From: Tolypeutes matacus
Lineage: Eukaryota; Chordata; Mammalia; Cingulata; Chlamyphoridae
DNA: 64,000 nucleotides
Reading direction: 5' to 3'
Assembly (NCBI GenBank): GCA_026826555.1
Contig: JAKSZT010033739.1
Span: forward strand, 1,386,613 to 1,450,612
In this document: one piece after another, positions 1 through 12,834 of the stretch
Position numbering within the stretch: position 1 is the first letter of the stretch
Layout: each line of letters begins with the position of its first letter
Notes under the pieces: model-generated
Told to the model about the DNA's origin: nothing
Databases searched by the model: none
The model's input: only the letters and a program-made list of their open reading frames with translations
Made by a program: the position numbers and the translations under genes

Positions 1-78
1 ACAAAGGCACAACAGAATTACATTCCAAGACACGTGGCTGGAGGACAGAGAAGTTTTTTTTTTTTGTTTGTTTGTTTT

Positions 79-240
79 ACTTTTTTTTTTAGCAAATCAA
101 TTTTATTGATATATATTAATGAACATAAGATACATCCAAAGTGAACAATCAGTGGTATTTGCCATAATCATATCATTGTGCTTTCAGTACTTCATCATTC
201 TGATTATACTAAAAGCCATTGATTATATACTTAGGATTGA
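79..240 (-). mobile_element. Old L1-like 3' end fragment (antisense)
   Basis: A poly-T run (about 80-91) is followed by AT-rich sequence of the kind seen when an old mammalian L1 3' end is read on the opposite strand (TTTTATTGATATATAT, then a stretch with CATTGTGCTTTCAG). The poly-T would be the element's poly-A tail. No ORF remains. The assignment rests on the general appearance of L1M-type 3' ends and is tentative. Confidence 0.4.
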
Positions 241-279
241 TTAGCCAGAAGTAGCAGCTATGTACAGGGGGGAAGTATA

Positions 280-400
280 GTGAGATTGAGAGGTGAGGAA
301 TTTTCTCGTCTATCTGGTTTTTGTTTGTTATTATTATTGAAATAATGAAAATGCTCTAATAACAATAGAAAATAAATGTTCTTTTATACAGAATAGGGAA
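280..400 (+). repeat. L1 3'-tail-like segment
   Basis: The stretch containing GAGAGGTGAGGAATTTTCT and then TTGAAATAATGAAAATGCTC closely matches 10,998-11,080, just after L1-A. The two places share a repeat, probably the tail of a second xenarthran L1 3' UTR type. Its ends are not sharp. Confidence 0.45.
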
Positions 401-1715
401 AAGAATGATATATAGGTTCCCAGTATGCTACTGGATTTGCAGAAGCTAAATTTATTCCAAATACAAAAGGCATGAAGCATAAAACTTTACCCTAAAATAG
501 ATTGAATTAAAAGAACAGTTGGCTTAAAATGACACACTAACAATTCTCTTTACAAAAGCATCCCATCTGGTTCAGCTCTGGACATGGCAACCTAAAGCCA
601 ACTGGCAAGGTCTAGCAATGACAAATACAAGGAATTAGCTTATTTATTCATTTTCCCTCTATTTCCATCAAAAAGTACCACCCAAATGACCACCCCCTCT
701 CTACCCAAAATAAAGACGCTAAAATGAAGACTTCCTTACATATTATAGCAGTGATGCTGAATGGTTTAGCAAGAAAATCTTTGTAGATATGCTAAAGGTA
801 CCCTGCTGTTACTGGGATTCTGAGCTCCCTCAATGGGCTCCTGGTTGCTTGGCTAGATTAAGGCAGCAAATAATCCAACCTCTCTCATCTCCTAAAAGTC
901 CCTGACAGTTCTGTTTAATTTGATTACCTTGTCCACATCCCACCCTCCCCTCCTTCTCTTCTTTTCCAAATAATTACCCAACTGGATAATTCTTTCTCAA
1001 AAAACATATAATCCTAGATAAATCAGTGTTTCTATTACATTGCTCAAATCCCCATTTCAACGTGTTTGTAGGCTCAATCTTAATCTAGCCCCCAAACACC
1101 CTCACACACATGGCCAGTCCATCAGCCACTGTGTCCTGTGGCAGGAACTTCCTATTTTTTACTCTCAGAACCATTTGTTTGAAAGAAATCTCAGGAGGAA
1201 GCACAAATGTAAAGCACACAGGACGACCCTCTCCTCCCAATCCACAAGGAGCTGACCTGAAACCTCACTGTCCTACAAAGTCACTAGAGGGGTTCTGGCC
1301 AAACACAACCCCTGTATTGACTCCAACTTGCCAGCGTATCACAAGAATCCATATGAGTGCTAAGTGGAGGCTCCACACCACTCATGCTCCAGTGTACATT
1401 TATCCTGAAAGGCAAATCTCATTAGCTCTGATTACAAACCATTCCTGTTCAAACTCACTGGACTTTATAAAAACAATCTTCACATTGTGTAGAAAAAAAA
1501 TCTGTTAATGGTGTAACTAAATATATGTGTAGATCTATAGATTTTTTAAAGTAAAATTTCCAGTGTTGTCTTTCTATTATATAACTATTCTTTTATTTAC
1601 AATCTTACCTAAAACAACATCAGGATGAAAATATGGTTGGGGAATGGGCCCATGCCCAATCCACAGTAGAAATTCCCAGGACTCTAGAAAGAACTCAACC
1701 ATTTGCAAAAGACAA
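401..1715. other. Unassigned sequence, no gene seen
   Basis: About 1.3 kb before L1-A. The longest open frame (1,110-1,508, 132 codons) resembles no protein I know and has no coding signature. I see no RNA gene, and no repeat I can name beyond short A/T runs. It could be a decayed 3' UTR or unique intergenic DNA. Confidence 0.5.
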
Positions 1716-3500
1716 TCCTTGAGAGGACTTTCAAGATGGCGTTAGTGTAGAAGGGCACACACTGCAAGCTCCCAGAGCAAGGCGGATTGTGGACGGGGTC
1801 CTGCCTTGGGGTCTGTGCTGTGCACACGAGGAGTGAGAAGTGCGGATCAATGGCGTGGATGGAATGGTGGAGATTTGTGAGTTTTAAGGCTGCTGGTGGG
1901 AGTTGGCACAGACGGCTGAGCCCCGCGGTTAGGGAGAAAATATAAAATAAAATAAAATGGCCACTTGGAGCCATGAGCAGGCGAGAAAGTTTTATTTTCT
2001 GGGGATCTGGCTGCCTGGCGCCCCTTGGATCTTGCGTGAACAGAACAAATGAGCTAATTGGCACCCGGTGAACCAGAGCGGGGATTCTGGTTGGGGGGGA
2101 CGGAGCTCATTTCCTTGGAGACCCAGGGATAAGACCCGGGCCGCTGCGGAGCCAGGAAGAAGGGACACTTCCCAAAAGAGGGAGGGTTCTGTTGGAGGAC
2201 AGGGAAGGGTATTTTTTATTTCTAGACATCGATCTGGCTGCCTGCACCGCCCCATAGCTTTGGGGAGCAGATAAGCCGACCTGAACCAGCATCAGGCTGA
2301 GAGCAGACGCAAATCTGCACTCAAACTGACTTACTTAGCAACCCGGTGACGCTGGAGCTCGGCTCCAGAAGGGGTGGAATCGACCATCTTTAGCACTCCT
2401 CACTGACTAACATCAGAGCTACAGCTACCCTGGGGAGTCCAGGAAGTGGGATGTGCTTGATTAATTTCCATGGCCCCGGCTAGGGTCCTTCCGTAAGGGG
2501 ATTGGTTTAGAGGAGAAATTATTTTGGGTCCTGTATTTCGCTAAAAAATAAAAATTAAAATAAAAAAAAAAGTGAGACGGTCACTTCAATAAATGAAAAT
2601 AAATTCTTTTTAATTTAGTTTAATAGCTAAAAGCTGCTTCATGACCTGCATATAGAACCCTGTGGGGAAATTGATTGATAAACACAAGTAGGCAGGAAGG
2701 ATCCACTTGGACCCTAGGGAAATCATTGACCCCCCCTTAGCTTTGTTTGACTGCTTGCATGTGTGGATCTTTGGTTTCTCTGTTTCTTTCTGGTCCCTTG
2801 CTTTTCTTTCCTCTTTCCTACCCCCTTTCTTTTTTCTTCCATTTTTTTTAAACTAGGTGCTGCTAGCTTGTCGCTTCTTTGCTGTGCTTCTTTTTTCAGT
2901 GATTTCCCACTAGCTGAAGATATTGATTTTGTATTACAAACTATCGCTTATCCTTCCTGCATCTTTCTGCCTTCTGTTTTCTGTTGTGGCTCTTAGATAC
3001 AACATTTTTTCAAGGCCCAAAACTCAAGGGTGTCAATTTCTACTCCATCTATTTTGTTTTCTTCTTTTTTTTATTAGTATTAACTTTTTCCTCTCAGACC
3101 TTTCTTTACTATTTCTCTCCCTCCTCATAATTCTAGCCTTCTAAATCATTATATATATATTCCTACATTTGTTTTCCCAGTCCATTGTAGGAACTCCATT
3201 TTTTTTTCCTGGTACTCTGCACTGCCTACACAAGTTAAATATTCATCTCATTAAGTCTCATTTTGCCCCTCTTCTGACTTTTATCAATATTACTATTATC
3301 CTTCTGCCTTCCTTACATCTTTTGATTTCTCTGACGCTAACCTTTTGCCTTCAAGGGATCATAGAAAGAAGCAAGGAAATAAAACAAGAAGAAAAACTGC
3401 CAAAGAGAAAACTTAACACACACGCAAAACCAACAGCTAAATAAAACTCTAGAGCATAGAGAAAAGCTAATCAACTGAACAAACCCATCAAGATAATATA

Positions 3501-4410
3501 ATGACCAGAGGGCAACAGAAAAATACAAATGACTCTGAGAAACTGGAAAACATTGTCCAGTCCAATGCACAAAATAAAATCCAGGAAGCAACGCAGAACA
3601 TTGAACAAATAATGAAAGCTATGGAAACAAATATCATGGACCAACTTAAAGAACTGAAGGAAGAGATTAAGGATATAAAGAAGACACAGGGAGAACATAC
3701 TGAAGAAATACCAAACATGCCTAAAAAGGTAATGGATATGATGGTGAACAATGGCACAAGCCAAGAAATGGAAAAGACGGTGAACTCATATAACAGCAGA
3801 TTTGTACAGGCAGAGGAAAGAATTAGTGATATAGAAGACAATACAGCTGAAATTAAAGAGATTGTAGAACAGATAGACAAAAAGATAGAAAAAATCCAGC
3901 ATGGACTCAGGGAATTAACCGATAATGCAAAACGCACAAACATACGCATTATGGTCATCCCAGAAGGATAAGAGAAGGGAAAGGGAACAGAAGGAGCGTT
4001 GAAGGAAATAATGGCTGAAAACTTTCCAATGCTACTGAGAGAGATGGATGTGAAGATCAAGGAAGCACAGCACACCCCAAATAGTATAAATCCCAACAGG
4101 CCAACTCCAAGACATATAATTGTCAAAATGTCCAATGCTTAAGACAAAGAGAAAATACTCAAGGCAGCAAGAGAAAAGAAACCATCACATACAAGGGAAG
4201 CACAATAAGATTAAGTGCTGATTTCTCAGCTGAAACCATGGAGGCAAGAAGACAGTGGTATGACATACTCAAAATACTAAAAGAAAAAAAACTTCCAGCA
4301 GCAAATTCTCTATCCAGCAAAATTGGCATTCAAAAATGATGGAGAGTTCAAAATATTCACAGATAAACAGAAATTAAGAGAGTATGTCAAGAAGAAACCA
4401 GCACTTCAAT
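3501..4410 (+). pseudogene. L1-A ORF1 (RNA-binding protein), broken
   Basis: ORF1 normally makes an RNA-binding trimeric chaperone that coats L1 RNA. The start at 3,501 begins MTRGQQKNTNDSEK, the same start as in the other copies here. Residues ~35-150 form a charged heptad-like coiled coil (LKELKEEIKDIKK, then AEERISDIEDN), leading to the RRM-like start NIRIMVIPEG. A TAA at 3,969-3,971 ends the frame after 156 codons. The rest of the coding sequence continues to about 4,410 (AENFPMLLREMDVKI, then NPNRPTPRHIIVKMSNA), with a further one-base deletion near 4,175 relative to the copy at 24,040. About half of a normal ~300-residue protein remains open. Confidence 0.85.
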
Positions 4411-4542
4411 AAATACTAAAGGAATCTTTGCAAGTTGAAAGGAAAAAACAAGGGAGAGAGAGTTGGAGGAGAGTTTAAAAAAAACTGAAAAGACAAAAAG
4501 AGAAACAAAACAACATGTGACATACATTAACCCAAAGAAAAA

Positions 4543-7500
4543 ATGGCTGAAGTAAGAAATTCATTACGAGTAATAACACTGAATGTTAATGGATTAAATT
4601 CACCAATCAAAAGACACAGATTGGCAGAATGGATAAGAAAATATGATCCATCTATATGTTGTCTACAAGAAATCCACTTTCGACCCAGGGATTCAAGGAG
4701 GCTGAAAGTGAATGGCTGGAAAAATATTTTACCGGCTAATAATAGCCAAAAAAGGGCAGGAGTAGCTATTCTAATATCAGACAAAATAGACTTTAAATGC
4801 AAAACTATTGTAAGAGACAAAGATGGACACTACATATTAGTAAAAGGAGTAATCTCTCAAGAAGAGAGAACAATCATCAACATTTACGCACCTAACCAGG
4901 GTGCCTCAAAATACGTGTGGCAAACTCTGGAAAAACTAAGAGGAGAAATAAATGCCTCTACAATTATAGCAGGGGACTTCAATACACCACTATCATCATT
5001 AGACAGAACATATAGACAGAGAATCAATAAAGAAACTAAGGCACACAACAATACATTAGAAGATCTGGACTTAATACACATATACAGAACACTACACCCA
5101 AATACAGCAGGATTTACATTCTTCTCAAGCGCACATGGAAAATACTCCAAAATAGACCACATGCTAGGCCACAGAACAACAGTCAATGAATTCAGAAATA
5201 TTGAGATTATACAAAGTAATTTCTCTGACCACAACCGAATGAAGTTGGAAATCACTAAGGGCCAGAGAAACAGGTTAGGCACAAGGATATGGAAGTTAAA
5301 CAACACTCTTAGACAAACAGTGGGTCAAAGAGGAAATCTCAAAAGAAATCAGTAACTACCTTGAACCTAATGAAAACGACAGCACAAAATATCAAAACCT
5401 ATGGGATGCAGTGAAAGCAGTCCTGAGAGGGAAGTTCATAGCCATAAATTCATATATTAAAAAAGAAGAAATAGCTATAATTGAAGACCTAACAGCACAC
5501 TTGAAGGAATTGGAAAAACAACAACAAACTAAACCTAAAGGAAGTAGAAAGCAGGAAATAACAAAAATTAGAGTAGAACTAAATGAAATAGAGAATAAGA
5601 AAGCACTGGAAACAATAAACAAAACAAAAAGTTGGTTCTTCAAGAATATCAATAAAATTGATGAACCCTTAGCCTGACTAACAAAGAAAAAGAGAGAACA
5701 GATGCAAATATAATAAAATAAGGAATGAGCAAGGTGATATCCTTACTGACTCCACAGAAATAAAGAGTATCATAAGAGGATATTTTGAAAAATTATATGC
5801 CAACAAGAATGACAATTTAGAGGAAATGGACAAGTTTCTAGAAACCCACAAACAGCCGACATTGATGAAAGAAGAAATATATGAACTCAACAGTCCAATT
5901 ACAAGTAAAGAGATAGACTCAGTCATCAAAAACCTCCCAACTAAGAAGAGTCCAGGACCAGATGGCTTCACATCTGAATTCTACCCAACTTTCCGGAAAG
6001 AGCTAACACCAATTCTACTTAAGCTCTTCTAAAAAATAGAAGTAGAAGGAATATTGCCTAACTCATTCTATGATGCCAAAATTACTGTAATACCAAAACC
6101 AAATAAAGATACCACAAGAAAGGAAAATTACAGACCAATTTCACTAATGAACCTAGATGCTAAAATCGTCAACAAAATACTCGCTAATTGCATTCAACAA
6201 ACTTATCAAAAGGATTATATACCATGGCCAAGTGGGTTTCAACCCCGGTATGCAAGGATGGTTCAATATAAGAAAATCAATCAATGTAATACACCACATA
6301 AACAGATTGAATGAAAAAAATCACATGATCATCTCTATAGATGCAGAAAAAGCATTTGACAAAATACAGCACTCTTTCCTCATAAAAACACTACAAAGAT
6401 AGGAATAGACAGAAACTTTCTGAAAATGGTAAAGGGTATATATGAAAAACCCAAAGCTAACATAATTTTCAACGGTGAAATCCTAAAAACCTTCCCTCTG
6501 AGATCGGAAACAAGACAAACATGCCCACTAACACCACTCCTATTTAACATTGTCTTAGAAGTACTTGCATGAGCTCTGAGACAAGAAAAGGACATAAAAG
6601 TCATCCAGATTGGAAAAGAAGAAGTAAAAATTTCATTATTTGCAGATGACATGAACCTATACATAGAAAGCCCTGAGAAATCTACAACAAGGCTTCTAGA
6701 ACATATAAAGGAGTTCAGTAATGTTGCAGGCTATAAGATCAATGCTCAAAAATCAGTAGCACTTCTGTACACCAATAATCAGCAAACTGAGGAGGAAATC
6801 AGGAAAAAAATACCATTTACAATAGTAATCAAAAGAATCAAACACCTAGGGAAAAAATTAACTAGAGATGTAAAGGACTTATATAAAGAAAACTACACAA
6901 CACTGGTAAAGGAAATCAAAGAAGAGTTAAATAAATGGACAAATATTCCCTATTCATGAATAGGAAGACAAAACATCATCAAGATGTCTATCCTACCTAA
7001 ACTAATCTACAAATTTAATGCAATCCCAATAAAAGTCAACACTGTATTTTTTAAAGAACTGGAAAAACTAACCACAAAATATATTTGGAGAGGCAAGACT
7101 CACCAAATTGCCAAAACATATTGAAAAAGAAAAATGAAGTTGGAGGTTTCACACTTCATGACTTTAAAACATACTAAAAGCTACAGTGATCAAAATTGCG
7201 TGGTATTGGCACAAGGATAGACCTACTGACCAATGGAACCGAATTGAGAGTTCTGACATAGATCCTCGCATATACAGTCATCTGATAATGACAAGGCCAC
7301 GAATCCCACTCAGTTGGGAGAGAATGGCCTCTTTAACAAGAGGGGCTGGAGAACTCGATATCCATATCCAAAAGAATGAGAGAAGAATACCATCTCTCAC
7401 CTTATACAAAAATCAACTCAAGATGGATCAAAGATCTAAATATAAGAGCCAAAACCATAAAGACCGTGGAAGATAATGTAGGGAAGCATCTACAGGACCT

Positions 7501-8393
7501 TGTAATAGGAAATGGTTTCATGAACTTCACAGACAAAGCACGAGCAGCAAGAGAAAATATAGATAAATGGGATATCATCAAAATAAAAAACTTCTGCACC
7601 TCAAAGGATGTTATTAAGACAATAAAAGGCAGCCTAGGCAATGGGAGAAAATATTTGGCAACCATTTATCTGATAGGAGCCTAATATCCTGCATATATAA
7701 AGAAATCCTACACCTTGAAAATAAAAGGACAAACAACCCATTTAAAAAATGGGCAAGTGACCAGAAAAAACAATTCTCCAATGAAGAAATACAAATGGCT
7801 CAAAAGGACATGAAAAAATGCTCAACATCACTTGCTATCAGGGAAATGCAAATCAAAATTACAATGAGATATCATCTTAGACCCATCAGAATGGCAGCTA
7901 TTAAAAAAACAGCAGACAATAAATGTTGGAGAGGATGTGGAAGAATGGGAACCCTCATCCACTGCTGGTGGGACTGCGGTATGGTCCAGCCACTGTGGAG
8001 GACAGTTTGGCAGTTCCTCAGAAAACTAACAATAGATCTTCCATATGATCCAGCAATTCCACTGCTGGGTATATACCCAGAAGAACTGAAAGCAAAGACA
8101 CAAACAGATATATGCACACCAATGTTCATAGCGGCATTGTTCAACATTGCCAAAAGCTGGAATCAGCCCCGGTGCCCATCAACTGATGAAAGGATAAGCA
8201 AATGTGGTATATCCATACTATGGAATATTACTCAGCTGTAAGAAGGAACAAAGTGGTAACACATGGAATAACGCGGATGAATCTTGAAGACCTTATGTTG
8301 AGTGAAGCAAGCCAGGCACTGAAGGATGAACAGTATATGACTTCACTGATCGGAACTGAGGAAAGTGAGCAGTCTCTGAGAACCATTGTCTGA
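4543..8393 (+). pseudogene. L1-A ORF2 (endonuclease/reverse transcriptase), broken
   Basis: ORF2 normally makes the endonuclease and reverse transcriptase that copy L1 RNA into a nicked target. The first 270 codons (4,543-5,355) are an open APE-type endonuclease region with [30 protein letters not shown] and SDHNRMKLEI. A frameshift then closes the frame near 5,310. Reverse transcriptase pieces follow in changing frames: [13 protein letters not shown] (5,950), [14 protein letters not shown] (6,126), [14 protein letters not shown] (6,330) and the catalytic FADDM (about 6,640). The C-terminal part includes the zinc-knuckle-like [18 protein letters not shown] (7,925) and ends [17 protein letters not shown] to a TGA at 8,391. 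There are at least five breaks, so no active protein is possible. Confidence 0.92.
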
Positions 8394-10978
8394 AAGATAG
8401 GTTAACAAGGGAGAGTAAGAGAAGAACAGACTTTGTGCCATCACCCATATGGACATAATCTATGGTAAAGGGATAGAGTGTGGTTGCATGTTGGGGGATG
8501 GGGCAGATGGTGTTCCTGGGTTTGGTGGTGCAGCACTGGTGGGTGGGTGGATTAGGAAGGGCAGGTTCAATTTCCCAGGGCATGTAACTGTGAATCTTGA
8601 CATTCCATGGGTAGGGATAGGGTGGTGTCATGGGCCCTGGGGGGCTGGAGGGAAGGGAACAGTCAAGATCTAATGGGGTGTTTGGTGGTCATGGGTAAGG
8701 TTTTGCATTACCTTACAGTAATGGACACAGGACATGGTAAATATCATCAAAATTATTAAACTATCATATAAATTGTAAACTATACTGTAAATCATAGACA
8801 ATGTTTAGTTGCTATATTTTACTTTTTGTATAACAGTTATAACAATGCTATCATCCAAAAAAAAAAGAGGGGGGTTTAATATGGGGTGGGGAAGCGGGGG
8901 CGGTTTGGTATATGGGAGTGTCTGGCACTCCATGTGTGACTTTGCTGTGACCTAAAACTTCTTTGAAAATTAAATGAAAAATTGGGAGAGAGTGGGGATT
9001 GAGAGGGGGAAGATGTCAAGGCACACTGGATATCCAATAACACAGTGATAAAAGGAAGGCAAAAATGAAAAGAGAAAGGGGACAAAAATAAGAATATATA
9101 TATAAAAGATATTTCCTTTGATTTTTTGCCCATTTTTTTGAATGTCCAATTTTGCTAATTATATTTTGTTTTGTTTTGTTTTGTTTGTTCGATTATTTGT
9201 TTTTGTTTTTTTTCTTGTTTTTTATTCCTTCACTTTTTTTTCCCTGAGTTTCCTTATGTTTGTCTCTTGCATGTAAGCTTATCATAGTTGTTTCTTTTTC
9301 TTAGTAAATGTATTTGATTATTTTATGGACTACATGTTAATGGAGGTTTGGATCACAGAAGGGTTACAATGGGTACTGCAGGGATTTATTGGTGGGGGGT
9401 GTCTGGAAGGGGGAATTCATGGGAATTAGTTCATCTGAATATAAATGAAGATATACAAAATCGTTCTAAAGATCAAAAGATGGGGCATGGTCACAATGGG
9501 TGGACAATCACAGAATAAATGAGGGAATCTGAATTCCTAGCCTGGAGAGCTCTGCCACAGTCTCCAAGGGAGCAGCAATAGTCCTCTGAGCACAGGGACA
9601 GTGTCTGTCAAAAGAGGATGACCCACTGATGTGTTCTTTTTGTTGATGACTACTCTTGTGAGTCTTTGCTCTTGTAACTGAGACTTAGCCTGCAGTTGTT
9701 GGGTGCCTAAGGGTTGCCACCTGAGAGCCTCCTTGTTGCTCAAATGTGGCCTCTCTCTAAGCCAAACTCAGCATATGATTGCCTTACCTTCCCCCCAATG
9801 TGGGACATGACTCCCAGGGATGAGCCTCCCTGGCAATGAGGGATTAATACCAAGTGCCAACTGGCAACACAACTGGAAAAAGACCTTGAATAAAAGGAGG
9901 AAAAGGTAAAGACAAATGAGTTCAAGTGGCTAAAAGACTTCAAAGAGAGTCCGGAGATCATCCCAGAGGTAACTCTTATGCACACCTCAGTAGGAGCTCA
10001 TAGAACATCTAAGTGCCCATCACCCCACACAGAGGGGCTCCTGAGAGCTCTGGAGACACCCAGGTCCTATATAAGTGGGGATAGCCCCAGAGACTGATGA
10101 CTTATCAGTGGGCTCTCCTTTGGAATCTGTGCTCCTGAGAGTGACAGAATTGGACTCAAATAAGTCCTCCCTGCACAGGGTTCATCAGTCCCTTCTATTC
10201 AAACCTATATGTCATGCAGAAATTTTTAGGTATACTTTCAGAGACTGGAGCCTCTGGCCTACCTATGTGCCAGGTGTGCATGGAATCTCGGTGGAGCTGC
10301 AATTCCTACCCTACAGCTCAGTGGACTCATCCAAGACACCTGGTGAGGAGACAACGATGGGCAACAGCCATCTCAGGGAATGGAGAGGGCCTGCCTCTGC
10401 AGGCAGGATCATCCCACCCACCATATCCATGGGATATAAGCCCTCTCTCACTTGGAGCTGGAGTGGACATCACCATCCCAGTCCCCTCAGGATTGGGGGG
10501 AGATCTATGGGGCTAGAATGGACTTGATGGTATTCTGTTGTACACATATGGTGATTCTAGCAATGGAAGAAGTTATAACAATGAGGTGGAGCCAGTGGCC
10601 ACTTGACACTTTTGGGGTAGGGAGGGGACGAGTAGTTGAAATACAGGGGCTTCTTTGGGATTTGGAGGTTGTCCTCAGTGCCGTTGTGGCAACGGATGTA
10701 GGCCATTTTAAATCAGCACACACCAGTCAGACCTGTGTGGGAGAGAGTGTGGTCTAAGATGTGAACTGTGGTCTAGGGTTGGTGGCAAGGCCCCAGGATG
10801 TGTAAGTCCATTGAAGGTGGTGGGCCACACTTGTGGGAGATGTTTGTGTGGGATGTGGTGGGAGGTGTGGGGGGTGGGCAACATGGGAATCCCAGGGGGT
10901 TCTGTGTAGTATTTTCGGTAATCTAAGCACCTCTTAAAATATATTTATATATAAATAAATAAATAAATAAATAAATAA
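8394..10978 (+). other. L1-A 3' UTR (about 2.6 kb)
   Basis: Non-coding 3' part of L1-A. It begins with a G-rich zone (8,490-8,660, runs such as GGGTGGGTGG and CTGGGGGGCTGGAGGGAAGGG) and ends with (AAAT)n. It is alignable with L1-B from 30,660 to 32,760, for example the shared GAGCCTCCTTGTTGCTCAAA at 9,726 and 31,560. This is much longer than the roughly 0.2-0.5 kb usual in primate L1s. Open frames such as 10,075-10,527 are not conserved between copies. Confidence 0.75.
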
Positions 10979-11225
10979 GTGGAAACAGAGAGATGGAGAG
11001 GTGAGGAATTTTCTTGTTTATTGTTTGTCATCTTTTGTTTACTATTATTGTTGAAATAATGAAAATACTCTAATAATGATTGAAACAATGAATGCACAAC
11101 TATGAGATTATACCAAATACTATTATTGTACACATTGAATGAATTGTATGCTTTGTTTGTACCAATAAAAGTATGTACCAATAAAATAGATTTGTTTAAA
11201 AATAAAATAAAATAAAAAAAAAATA
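10979..11225 (+). repeat. Second L1-type 3' tail abutting L1-A
   Basis: Directly after the (AAAT)n tail of L1-A comes GAGAGGTGAGGAATTTTCTT and a further A-rich tail (11,195-11,225). It matches 280-400 and looks like the end of another xenarthran L1 3' UTR, either the insertion target or an extended end. No clear target duplication separates the two. Confidence 0.5.
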
Positions 11226-11342
11226 AATTCACTATAAGTTCCAAAAATAAAAATAAAAAAAGACCTTCTTCACTTGTCTGAATTGCATTAGCTAGTGGGT
11301 CTTATTTTTATAATTGTGAGCTCAAAAATGTTAACTTTGAAA
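11226..11342 (-). repeat. Possible old L1 ORF2 scrap
   Basis: Reading the - strand, CTAGCTAATGCAATTCAGAC resembles the L1 ORF2 stretch that encodes the RALARAIRQ-like segment of the reverse transcriptase. It is only ~110 bp and diverged. Confidence 0.35.
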
Positions 11343-11394
11343 ATCAACCTCAATGAACTTACACATCCTGGAGCCTTGCCACCAACCATAGACC
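11343..11394 (-). mobile_element. L1 3' UTR fragment cut by assembly gap 1
   Basis: These 52 bases are the reverse complement of L1 3' UTR sequence at about 18,095-18,146 (CATCCTGGAGCCTTGCCACC on +). The fragment runs straight into the N run. The next stretch of young minus-strand L1 starts only after gap 2 (39,457), which suggests the body of one L1 is missing here. Confidence 0.7.
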
Positions 11395-11494
11395 NNNNNN
11401 NNNNNNNNNNNNNNNNNNNNNNNNNNNNNNNNNNNNNNNNNNNNNNNNNNNNNNNNNNNNNNNNNNNNNNNNNNNNNNNNNNNNNNNNNNNNNN
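11395..11494. other. Assembly gap 1 (100 N)
   Basis: Exactly 100 N, a placeholder length rather than a measured size. L1 sequence on both sides suggests that reads could not cross a young repeat. Confidence 0.99.
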
Positions 11495-12834
11495 GACTTA
11501 CATCTCTTTTCCACTTTAATATATGTATTCAATGCTATAAAATTCCAGGTACTCCTTTTGCAGAATCTAACAAATTGTAATAGTTATATATTTATTTCCA
11601 AAATATCGTTTCTATTTCTCTTGAGACTTCTTTGACCCATGTGCTATTTAGAAGTGTTTTGTTCAATCTCTAGAGATGTTGGTATTTCCAGCCATCTTTC
11701 TGTTTTTACTTTCTAGTTTAATTTCATTGTGGTCTGAGAGCATACTTTGCATTATTTCTATACTTTTAAATCTGTTAAGGTGTGTTATATGATACATCTA
11801 GGTGAATATTTCATGTGAAATTGAGAAGAATATTCCTTCTCTTGTTGACAGATGAAATATTTCATAAATATCAATTAAAAACTAGTTGATTGATGGTGCT
11901 GCTCACTTCAGCACTATCCTAACCGAATATATGCTTGTGGATTTGCCAGGTACTGGAAGAGGTGCATTAACTTCTTCAAGTCTAATAGTGGATTTGGCTT
12001 TTTCTCCTTACAGTTGCATCCTTTTTTGTCTAAAGTATATTTATGTGCTCTTGTTACATGCATACACATTAAGTACTGTTATGTCTTTTGGAATATTGAC
12101 TCCTTGGTCATTATGTAAAATTATCCCTGATAAATTTCCTTTTTCTGAAGTCTGTTTTATCTGACATTCAATATAGCTACTTGTACTTTCTTTTAAGTAG
12201 TTTTTGCAGGTTATTGATTTCTCCATTCTTTTATTTTCATTGTATTTGTTTTTTTAATTTAAAGTCAATATCATGGACAACATATAGATGTGTTTTTTTA
12301 TGCACAGTCTCTATCTTTTAATGGATTATTACTCCATTCACATTTTAAGTGATAATCAATATACTTGTGTTAATATTTATCATATTTTTGTTTTCTTTTC
12401 TTGGCCTGTGTTCTTTGATTTTTTTTTTCTTTCACTTGTTTTCAGCCTTCTTTTATTTAATTAAACATCAGATATGACTCTATTTTTCTCCTGCTGAGGA
12501 TATCAATTCTATCTTTTTAAAATCATTTTTGTGGTTTCCCTAAAGTTTATAATACACATTTACAAGTAATCTAAATATATTTTCAAATTTCATATAGCAT
12601 AGCACAGGTAGTGTAGGTGATACATAACAGAGTATTCTCATTTCCTCCTTCCTGTCTCTTGGTTACATTCATTTCATTTACACATATGCTATACCATCAT
12701 CCAATATCATTGATCCTATTATTTTGAACAAACTGTTATCAGTTATATAATTACAGATAGGGCAACAAAATATTTCATTTTACTTTTATTTATTCCCTCA
12801 GCACTTTTCTTTGTATACATTTGAGTTTCTCACT
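11495..12834 (-). mobile_element. Old L1, ORF2 5' part and upstream spacer
   Basis: AT-rich, heavily mutated L1 on the - strand. The left end reads (on -) GGAATTTTATAGCATTGAAT, the ORF2 stretch after the endonuclease domain. Moving right come the endonuclease end (Tyr/His-Asn region near 11,650-11,760) and, near 12,480-12,830, the ORF1-ORF2 spacer. Frames are closed everywhere. The 47 bases at its left edge also occur at 39,310-39,356, where the neighbouring downstream part of the same ORF2 lies. Confidence 0.75.

Larger units (their letters stand above)
1725..10978 (+). mobile_element. L1-A: near-full-length LINE-1, inactive
   Basis: A complete L1 layout on +: a 5' UTR of about 1.75 kb that starts near an AAGATGGC box (1,733) and includes a pyrimidine-rich stretch (2,765-3,340); a broken ORF1 (from 3,501); a broken ORF2 (4,543-8,393); and an unusually long 3' UTR (8,394 to about 10,950) ending in an (AAAT)n tail at 10,950-10,978. 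Compared with the copies at 13,266 and 17,919, the 3' end stops early, lacking the last ~150 bases before the normal poly-A. Several stops and frameshifts mean it cannot move by itself. I found no convincing target-site duplication. The 5' UTR closely matches L1-C at 39,457-41,860, so the two belong to the same subfamily. Confidence 0.92.

Noticed and set aside
3488..4135. 215-codon open frame on -
   Set aside because: It is the antisense shadow of L1-A ORF1; equivalent antisense frames appear over the other ORF1 copies (23,446-24,000 and 25,837-26,109).
10075..10527. 150-codon frame in the L1-A 3' UTR as a gene
   Set aside because: The homologous part of L1-B is not open in the same frame, and the region is repeat 3' UTR.
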